Source of the DNA: Terriglobales bacterium
GTDB taxonomy: Bacteria; Acidobacteriota; Terriglobia; Terriglobales; Acidobacteriaceae
Assembly: GCA_019241735.1 (NCBI GenBank)
Contig: JAFAWN010000077.1
Location: forward strand, 1-6,449
DNA length: 6,449 bases
Reading direction: 5' to 3'
Positions 1 to 5,033 of this stretch are shown one piece after another; the stretch's first letter is position 1; every line of letters starts with the position of its first letter. The position numbers were made by a program, and so were the translations under genes. The notes under the pieces were generated by a model. That model saw only the letters and a program-made list of their open reading frames with translations, ran no database searches and had not been told where the DNA came from.

Positions 1-254
1 TATTCGTTATATCCGGCGTGATCCTGGTTGGTATGTGGCTGGAGAGGTTTGTCATTGTCGTGGTCAGCCTGCAACGCGATTTCCTGACCTCGTCCTGGGG
101 AATGTACTATCCGACGCGCTGGGACTGGATGACGTACATCGGAACAATTGGTTTCTTTTTGGCGTGCATGTTCCTTTTTGTCCGTATTCTCCCCATGATT
201 TCGATCTTTGAAATGCGGCAATTGCTTCCGCAGGCCGAGGTCAAGCCCGAATGA
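1..254 (+). CDS. actC: ActC C-terminus (partial): ACIII NrfD-like quinol-oxidising membrane subunit
   Basis: Only the last 83 codons are present; the reading frame enters at base 3 and the gene begins upstream of the window. Two hydrophobic segments are visible. The first contains the pattern GMWLERFVIVV, typical of the end of NrfD/PsrC-family proteins in ACIII. The second, after a WDWMTYIGTIGFF stretch, runs into a short polar tail. In ACIII (known from the Rhodothermus and Flavobacterium complexes), ActC is a ten-helix inner-membrane subunit that takes part in quinol oxidation and sits with the iron-sulfur/multihaem subunits ActB and ActA. Identity here rests on the MWxER motif and, more strongly, on actD, actE and actF following in the canonical order. 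The stop overlaps the actD start (ATGA), implying coupled translation. The quinol-site residues lie in the missing part and cannot be checked. A generic NrfD protein is the alternative, but the context makes it unlikely. Confidence 0.88.
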   Translation, partial: FVISGVILVGMWLERFVIVVVSLQRDFLTSSWGMYYPTRWDWMTYIGTIGFFLACMFLFVRILPMISIFEMRQLLPQAEVKPE

Positions 255-787
255 AGCACACGGGGAACTACGGCATGATGGCAGAGTTTGATTCCCCGAC
301 CACCCTGGTCGCGGCTGCGCGCCAGACCTATGAAGCGGGATATAAAAGGATCGATGCCTACAGTCCTTTTCCCATCGAAGAATTGGCAGAGGCTATAGGG
401 TTTCACCATAACTCGGTCCCGCTCGTAGTTCTTATTGGCGGACTGCTGGGCTGCGCCTCGGGATATTTGCTGCAGTGGTGGATCTCCACCGTCAGCTACC
501 CGATAAATGTTGGCGGACGCCCATACCATTCGTGGCCGGCATTCATCGTCGTCACCTTCGAGATGACCATTCTGTTTTCCGTTCTGGCTGCGGTGTTTGG
601 CATGTTGGCGCTGAATGGTCTGCCCATGCCTTACCACCCGGTATTTAACGTTCCCCGGTTTGCCTTCGCCACACGAGACCGATTTTTTCTGATGATTTTT
701 TCTTCGGACCCAAAATATCGCGGATCAGAAACCAAAGCTTTCCTGGAAAGCCTGAACCCCAGATCGATATCCGAGGTCCCTCAGTAA
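251..787 (+). CDS. actD: ActD: ACIII membrane subunit, DUF3341 family
   Basis: This 178-residue protein matches the DUF3341/ActD pattern. An N-terminal soluble stretch (about 1-52) begins with the family-like YGMMAEFDSP and AGYKRIDAYSPFPIEEL segments. Two membrane helices follow (about 56-78 and 96-121), joined by a loop with GGRPYHSWPAF. A C-terminal soluble part contains NGLPMPYHPVFN and ends after a RFFLMIFSSDP segment. Length and layout are normal for the family. ActD binds no cofactor; in solved ACIII structures it is a two-helix subunit packed against the large membrane subunits, with a structural or proton-path role that is not settled. The start is the ATG of an ATGA overlap with actC. 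A weak GAGG at 237-240 lies 10 bases upstream. The stop abuts the actE start with no gap. No anomaly was seen. Confidence 0.95.
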   Translation: MKHTGNYGMMAEFDSPTTLVAAARQTYEAGYKRIDAYSPFPIEELAEAIGFHHNSVPLVVLIGGLLGCASGYLLQWWISTVSYPINVGGRPYHSWPAFIVVTFEMTILFSVLAAVFGMLALNGLPMPYHPVFNVPRFAFATRDRFFLMIFSSDPKYRGSETKAFLESLNPRSISEVPQ

Positions 788-1444
788 ATGCTTACTTTGC
801 GCAAACTCGCATCCCTGGGATTGTTGGCCCTTGCTGGCCTGACAGGATGCCGCCAGGATATGCATGACCAGCCACGGTTCAAGCCCTTGGCGCGAAGCGA
901 TTTCTACGCGGATTTGCGTTCGGCCCGCCCACCGGTGGAAGGGACCGTGGCGCGCGGTGAGTTGCACGACGATTCGTATTTCTACAGCGGGAAAATCGGG
1001 AATAATCCCGGCGACTATCTGCCATTTCCTATATCCATGGAAAAACTGGCACGCGGGCGCGAGCGCTTCAATATTTATTGCGCGCCATGTCACTCGCGGG
1101 TAGGCGACGGAAATGGAATGATCGTGCAGCGTGGGTTTCGCGCTCCTCCGTCGTATCACACCGAGCGGTTGAGGAAAGCGCCGTTGGGATATTTTTTCGA
1201 CGTAATCACCAATGGATTTGGTGCAATGCCGGATTATGCCTCGCAGATTTCGCCGGACGACCGCTGGTGCATTGTCGCTTACATACGGGCGTTACAACTA
1301 AGCCAGTCAGCGACCCGTGCGGATATCCCCGCCGGTCAAGCCGTTCCGTCGCCGGTTCCTGATTTTCGCGACGAACCAGGGTCGGGAGCGACCTTGCCGC
1401 AGAGGTCAGAGCCAGTTGTCGATAAAAAAGAGGAGCAAAAGTGA
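788..1444 (+). CDS. actE: ActE: ACIII monohaem cytochrome c lipoprotein
   Basis: The 218-residue protein starts with a lipoprotein signal: basic MLTLRK, a hydrophobic run, and the lipobox LTGC with the acylated Cys at 21. The mature protein would be anchored on the periplasmic side. A single class I cytochrome c domain follows, with the haem-binding CAPCH at 98-102 preceded by FNIY. The likely axial methionine is M147 in GAMPDY, followed by a C-terminal helix (WCIVAYIRALQ). The last 45 or so residues form a Pro- and charge-rich tail, probably disordered. In ACIII, ActE is the monohaem subunit thought to pass electrons from the complex to the terminal acceptor. The caa3 oxidase genes downstream make the CoxB haem/CuA domain the probable partner (inference). 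The ATG directly follows the actD stop, with GAGG at 773-776 as a weak ribosome site. The stop overlaps the actF GTG start (GTGA). A generic cytochrome c is the alternative, but position and lipobox favour ActE. Confidence 0.94.
   Translation: MLTLRKLASLGLLALAGLTGCRQDMHDQPRFKPLARSDFYADLRSARPPVEGTVARGELHDDSYFYSGKIGNNPGDYLPFPISMEKLARGRERFNIYCAPCHSRVGDGNGMIVQRGFRAPPSYHTERLRKAPLGYFFDVITNGFGAMPDYASQISPDDRWCIVAYIRALQLSQSATRADIPAGQAVPSPVPDFRDEPGSGATLPQRSEPVVDKKEEQK
1429..1435 (+). promoter_or_regulatory. Ribosome binding site for the GTG start of actF
   Basis: AGAGGAG lies inside the last codons of actE, five bases before the GTG at 1441. It decides the start: the next in-frame ATG (1498, residue 20) has no comparable site and would remove conserved-looking N-terminal sequence. 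Confidence 0.8.
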
Positions 1445-2661
1445 GCAGCCCGGGGGTTGTCAATCTCGATCTATCAGCTCCGCCCATTGTCCGGTTAATG
1501 GAGCGCAGATCGTTGATCATCGGCGTCATCTTCGCTGTGATCGCAATCGTCGGCGCCTTTTTGCGGACAGACGAATTTTTTCACGCTTACCTGCTGGGCT
1601 TCATGTTGTGGTTGGGAGTGGCATTAGGATCGATGGCGATTCTCATGATCCGCCATTTAACTGGCGGCGGGTGGGGGGTGGTGATTCGCCGGCTTCAGGG
1701 CGCGGCCATGCGGACGCTTCCACTGCTGGCATTGTTGTTCGTTCCTATCCCGTTCGGCCGTCGTTTTTTATATATTTGGGCAAGACCGCTGGACTCGATC
1801 CCGGACGCGCACTTGCGCCAGCATCTTGCGGAAATTACCCGGAGTTATCTTTCTGTCCAGGGGTTCATAATCCGCGCCGTAATTTATTTTGCAATCTGGA
1901 TCGGGCTGTCTTTTTTCCTGAGCAAATGGTCGGCGCAGCACGATCAGCCGCCCATGCGAGACACCAGCGCCCGTGCCAAAGCCTTGAGTGGCCCCGGACT
2001 GGTTCTCTACGCTTTTACTATCTCGTTCGCGGCGATCGATTGGGTAATGTCGATTGATCCCAGCTGGATCTCGACTATTTACGGCCTCATTATTTTGATT
2101 GGGGAAGTTTTGTCGGCCATGTGCTTTGCCGTTGTCATTGAGCGAATTCTGGTCGATTACAAGCCAATGTCCGAGCTTCTAAAGCCTGATTTCGTCCACG
2201 ATCACGGCAAATGGATGCTGACATTTCTGATGTTGTGGGCTTACTTTTCCTTCTCGCAATGGTTAATTATCTGGGCGGGGAATCTGCCCGAGGAAATTAC
2301 CTGGTACATCCGGCGGCTGTACGGAGGTTGGGGCTCGATCGGGTTGATGCTCGTGGTGTTTCACTTCGTTGTTCCGTTCGTTCTTTTGCTTTCGCGTCCG
2401 TTTAAACGAAACATCAGGAAATTGGTCTGGCTTGCGACCGGGTTGATGATCATGCGGTTCGTGGATCTATTCTGGATCATCGAGCCTAATTTTTCCCCCA
2501 CCATCCGAGTGACGTGGCTGGATATTGTTGTCCCGGTTGCCATGGGAGGGTTATGGCTGGCATATTTCTTCCACAATCTGGCATCCATGCCGTTGCTGCC
2601 CGCATTCGATCCCTACGTCAGGGAGGTGTGGGAACCGACACATTCTGAGGCGGGAGCATGA
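1441..2661 (+). CDS. actF: ActF: ACIII ten-helix membrane subunit (second NrfD-like subunit)
   Basis: The 406-residue integral membrane protein has about ten hydrophobic helices (near 24-41, 48-70, 91-112, 142-161, 184-200, 210-234, 256-278, 296-318, 326-345 and 358-379). Features typical of ActF are the glycine motif GGGWG (75-79), the segment IDWVMSIDPSWISTIYG (199-215), and the AYFSFSQWLIIWAGNLPEE stretch (267-285). ActF is the smaller of the two NrfD-like subunits in ACIII. It binds no haem, and is proposed from structures to hold one of two proton half-channels beside ActC. Acidic and histidine residues within or near helices (D200, E222, H308, D342) are visible candidates for proton transfer; their role is not demonstrated. 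The GTG start is supported by AGAGGAG upstream and by the GTGA overlap with actE. The stop overlaps the next gene as ATGA. The length is normal for the family. Confidence 0.94.
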   Translation: MSSPGVVNLDLSAPPIVRLMERRSLIIGVIFAVIAIVGAFLRTDEFFHAYLLGFMLWLGVALGSMAILMIRHLTGGGWGVVIRRLQGAAMRTLPLLALLFVPIPFGRRFLYIWARPLDSIPDAHLRQHLAEITRSYLSVQGFIIRAVIYFAIWIGLSFFLSKWSAQHDQPPMRDTSARAKALSGPGLVLYAFTISFAAIDWVMSIDPSWISTIYGLIILIGEVLSAMCFAVVIERILVDYKPMSELLKPDFVHDHGKWMLTFLMLWAYFSFSQWLIIWAGNLPEEITWYIRRLYGGWGSIGLMLVVFHFVVPFVLLLSRPFKRNIRKLVWLATGLMIMRFVDLFWIIEPNFSPTIRVTWLDIVVPVAMGGLWLAYFFHNLASMPLLPAFDPYVREVWEPTHSEAGA

Positions 2662-3176
2662 TCGAAGAACCGAATATCCAAAATCCGGAAGTGGAGTTCG
2701 AGCGCCAGGACCTGGGAGCAAAACCTATACTGGGTTTCTTGTTGGGGCTTTGCGTGGCCGGAGTAATTCTTTATTTTGTGATTTGGGGTCTGTACCGTTT
2801 TCTTGACGCGCGTGAAAGAGCTCATCAGCCGCAACAGAATCCACTGGTGAAAGCCGGAACCGAAACGTCTTTCGCCCCTGAAGTAGACCTGGAACAATTT
2901 CCCAAGCCGAGGTTGGAAAAGTACGAGCGTGTCGATTTCAATCGATTCCGGCGCGATGAGGAACAGCGCCTTAACAGTTATGGATGGGTCGATGAACAGG
3001 CTGGAGTCTTGCGCATCCCCATCGACCGCGCCATGGAATTGACAGCGCAGCGCGGGCTTCCGGTAACACCTCGATCCGGAGAGGTCCCTGCTTCGGTTGT
3101 GAACACAGTAAGACGCGCCGCAGGCTCGTCAGACAGAAGTCAATTGCAGAAGCTGCAGAAGGGAAAAGAGGAGTAG
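2658..3176 (+). CDS. One-helix membrane protein of ACIII/caa3 clusters, function unknown
   Basis: The 172-residue protein has an acidic, polar N-terminus (1-22), one transmembrane helix (about 24-47) and a charged soluble region. That region carries a compact, conserved-looking block at 101-135 (EEQRLNSYGWVDEQAG followed by a RIPIDRAMEL segment). The last 30 residues are basic and glutamine-rich. I recall the same LNSYGW..RIPIDRAM block in unnamed proteins next to ACIII or cytochrome oxidase genes, but no assigned function. It contains no CxxCH, no CxxxC and only one Cys (32, inside the helix), so it is not itself a haem or copper protein. Its position between actF and the SCO gene suggests a small accessory subunit, comparable in place to the one-helix ActG reported for Rhodothermus, or an oxidase assembly factor. 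Neither is established. The ATG overlaps the actF stop (ATGA). GAGG at 2647-2650, seven bases upstream, is the probable ribosome site. The reading frame is certain from the tight packing; the function is not. Confidence 0.85.
   Translation: MIEEPNIQNPEVEFERQDLGAKPILGFLLGLCVAGVILYFVIWGLYRFLDARERAHQPQQNPLVKAGTETSFAPEVDLEQFPKPRLEKYERVDFNRFRRDEEQRLNSYGWVDEQAGVLRIPIDRAMELTAQRGLPVTPRSGEVPASVVNTVRRAAGSSDRSQLQKLQKGKEE
3167..3173 (+). promoter_or_regulatory. Ribosome binding site for the GTG start of the SCO-like gene
   Basis: AGAGGAG, identical to the site before actF, lies in the last codons of the preceding gene, four bases before the GTG at 3178. It favours this start over the in-frame ATG at 3205 (residue 10), which would shorten the basic N-region of the signal sequence. 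Confidence 0.75.
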
Positions 3177-3177
3177 C

Positions 3178-4032
3178 GTGCGGGGCAGTTTCAAAGCTCG
3201 GAACATGTTAGCGACCCTCGCACTCGCGTTGCTGGCGTCGAATACTTCTGCCCTCGTTCAGGGGATGACCCAAGGAGTAATGTCGCCTCCGGCGAACGTT
3301 CGGCCACCCGGATTGCAGGACATTGGAATCCGGCAGAATTTGAATGAGCAGATTCCATCTGATCTCGCTTTTGGCGACGAGGGCGGCAACCTTGTACGCC
3401 TCGGAGATTATTTCGGCAGGAAGCCGATGATTTTAAGTCTGGTTTATTATCGCTGTTCGATGCTGTGTGGCGAAGTCTTGAGTGGTCTGGAGAGTACGCT
3501 CAAGGTGCTGAAGTTCGATGTGGGCAGGGAATTCGACGTTATAACAATCAGCTTTGATCCTTCTGATACGCCAAAAATTGCCGGGGAGAAAAAAGCCGAA
3601 TACCTGAGACGCTACGGACGTGCGGGGGCCGCGTCTGGCTGGCATTTCCTCACTGGCGGGCAGGAATCAATCGACGCCATCACCAAAGCCGCGGGCTTTC
3701 AATATCGATACGACCCTGCGATCCGGCAGTTTGCGCATGCTACCGCGATAATGGTGCTGACTCCTTCGGGGAAAATCGCACAATATTTTTACGGCGTCGA
3801 ATATCCACCGAAAGACCTGCGCATGGGGCTGATTGAAGCATCGCAAGGGCGGATCGGAAGCGTGGTAGACCAGGTGTTGCTGTACTGCTACCACTACGAT
3901 CCTGCGACCGGAAAGTATGGCGCTGTCATTTCACGAATCATCAAACTTTCAGCGGCGGCGACGGTCATGGTGCTGGGGTTGTTTTTGACACTGATGTTCC
4001 GCAGCGACCCGAAAAGCGTGCGGGCAACCTAA
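3178..4032 (+). CDS. SCO1/SenC-family copper chaperone with C-terminal membrane anchor
   Basis: The 284-residue protein has an N-terminal export signal (basic RGSFKAR, then a hydrophobic run to about residue 26; cleavage after TSA at 23-25 is plausible). A thioredoxin-fold SCO domain follows (about 45-225). The copper-binding residues of the family are visible: the CxxxC motif C93-SML-C97 after VYYR, and the conserved His at 187 in QFAHATAIMVL. The SFDPSDTP segment (125-132) corresponds to the usual post-beta-strand loop. SCO proteins deliver copper to, or reduce the thiols of, the CuA site of cytochrome oxidase subunit II, encoded immediately downstream. A second hydrophobic helix (about 256-275) ends in a basic tail, so the anchor is C-terminal. 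Between domain and anchor lies LLYCYHYDPATGKYG (234-248), adding C237 and H239. The upstream stop is one base away and coxB begins three bases later, so this is one operon. The GTG start is likely. The family call is firm; the exact target (CuA or CuB) is inferred. Confidence 0.93.
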   Translation: MRGSFKARNMLATLALALLASNTSALVQGMTQGVMSPPANVRPPGLQDIGIRQNLNEQIPSDLAFGDEGGNLVRLGDYFGRKPMILSLVYYRCSMLCGEVLSGLESTLKVLKFDVGREFDVITISFDPSDTPKIAGEKKAEYLRRYGRAGAASGWHFLTGGQESIDAITKAAGFQYRYDPAIRQFAHATAIMVLTPSGKIAQYFYGVEYPPKDLRMGLIEASQGRIGSVVDQVLLYCYHYDPATGKYGAVISRIIKLSAAATVMVLGLFLTLMFRSDPKSVRAT

Positions 4033-4035
4033 GTC

Positions 4036-5031
4036 ATGTACGATAATTTTCCTCTTTGGCCGGCGCGCGCCTCCTCGATGGCAGGCAACGTGGATGCGCT
4101 ATTCGTGTTTTTGCTGCTGTTGTCCGGATTCATGTGTGCGGCCATCTTCACGTTGATCCTCGTATTTGCCACGAAATACCGTCGCCGCCGCGGGCATGAA
4201 GCCGAGCAGATTGAGGGGTCAACGCCGCTCGAGCTGACCTGGTCCATCGTTCCTTTGGGAATTTTCATGCTTATTTTTCTCTGGGGCGCCGCCATTTATT
4301 TCCATGAACGGACCCCGCCACGCGGCGCCACCGAAGTTTACGTCGTGGCCAAGCAGTGGATGTGGAAGCTCGAGCACCAGGAAGGGCAGCGCGAGATTAA
4401 TGAGCTTCACGTTCCTGTAGGTCGTGACGTGAAAATGATCATGACCTCGCAGGATGTAATCCATAGCTTCTACGTTCCGGCGTTTCGAATCAAACAAGAT
4501 GTGCTCCCGGGCCGCTACACCACCGCGTGGTTTCGGGCCACCCGAGCGGGTACATACCATCTTTTTTGCGCGGAATATTGCGGCACGCAACATTCGGGGA
4601 TGATAGGACAGGTGGTAGTGATGGAGCCGGCTCAATACGAGGCCTGGCTGGGCGGGGGCGGAGCGGCAGGATCGCTCGCGTCAAACGGACAGAGTATCTT
4701 TCAGCAGTTGGGATGCCCAACCTGCCATCGCTCCGACACCCAAGGGCGAGGCCCAAATCTGGCAGGAGTATTTGGGAAACCGGTGTTGCTCGAAGATGGC
4801 CGCATAGTGGTAGCAGATGAAAATTACGTTCGAGAGTCAATCCTGAATCCCAGCGCGAAGATTGTCAGCGGATTTAAGCCGATTATGCCGGTATTTCAAG
4901 GGCTGGTGAGTGAGGAGCAATTGGCAGCGCTGGTGGAATACGTGAAGTCTCTTAGTCCGAACCCGGCGGGCGTCGCGGGAACCCCCAGTCTCATTCCCGC
5001 GGGCACCCAACCGCAGAATCCAAAGGAATAA
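4036..5031 (+). CDS. coxB: CoxB: caa3-type cytochrome c oxidase subunit II (CuA plus fused cytochrome c)
   Basis: The 331-residue protein has two N-terminal helices (about 20-46 and 68-88). The basic loop KYRRRR between them marks the cytoplasmic side. A periplasmic cupredoxin domain follows (about 98-197), introduced by the aromatic KQWMWK motif. All CuA ligands are present: H143, C178, E180 (backbone), C182, H186 and M189 in the CAEYCGTQHSGM block. A C-terminal class I cytochrome c domain (about 215-308) has CPTCH at 227-231 and a probable axial Met at 284 (PIMPVF). This fusion defines caa3-type enzymes, where the haem c receives electrons and passes them to CuA, then to haem a in CoxA. The tail is Pro/Gly-rich. 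The ATG at 4036 gives the family-like N-terminus MYDNFPLWP. No clear Shine-Dalgarno precedes it, so coupling to the SCO stop three bases upstream is likely. There is no sign of damage, and no obvious signal peptide before helix 1. Confidence 0.97.
   Translation: MYDNFPLWPARASSMAGNVDALFVFLLLLSGFMCAAIFTLILVFATKYRRRRGHEAEQIEGSTPLELTWSIVPLGIFMLIFLWGAAIYFHERTPPRGATEVYVVAKQWMWKLEHQEGQREINELHVPVGRDVKMIMTSQDVIHSFYVPAFRIKQDVLPGRYTTAWFRATRAGTYHLFCAEYCGTQHSGMIGQVVVMEPAQYEAWLGGGGAAGSLASNGQSIFQQLGCPTCHRSDTQGRGPNLAGVFGKPVLLEDGRIVVADENYVRESILNPSAKIVSGFKPIMPVFQGLVSEEQLAALVEYVKSLSPNPAGVAGTPSLIPAGTQPQNPKE
5022..5027 (+). promoter_or_regulatory. Ribosome binding site of coxA
   Basis: AAAGGA lies at the very end of coxB, six bases before the ATG at 5034. 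It supports that start for coxA. Confidence 0.65.
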
Positions 5032-5033
5032 TA

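Noticed and set aside
107..637. Antisense 176-codon open frame opposite actC/actD
   Set aside because: It is opposite two well-supported genes, the product has no domain-like features, and antisense open frames of this length are common opposite membrane-protein genes.
1317..2057. Open 246-codon frame on + overlapping actE and actF
   Set aside because: It lies out of frame inside two clear genes, is Arg/Pro/Ser-rich with no recognisable motif, and has no ribosome site of its own. It is a shadow frame.
3175..4040. Possible terminator or promoter separating the ACIII genes from the oxidase genes
   Set aside because: Gaps are 1 base (3177) and 3 bases (4033-4035). No hairpin followed by a T-run and no -35/-10 pair stands out there.
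4219..4635. Antisense 138-codon open frame opposite coxB
   Set aside because: It mirrors the CuA domain coding region, and no motif or start signal supports it.
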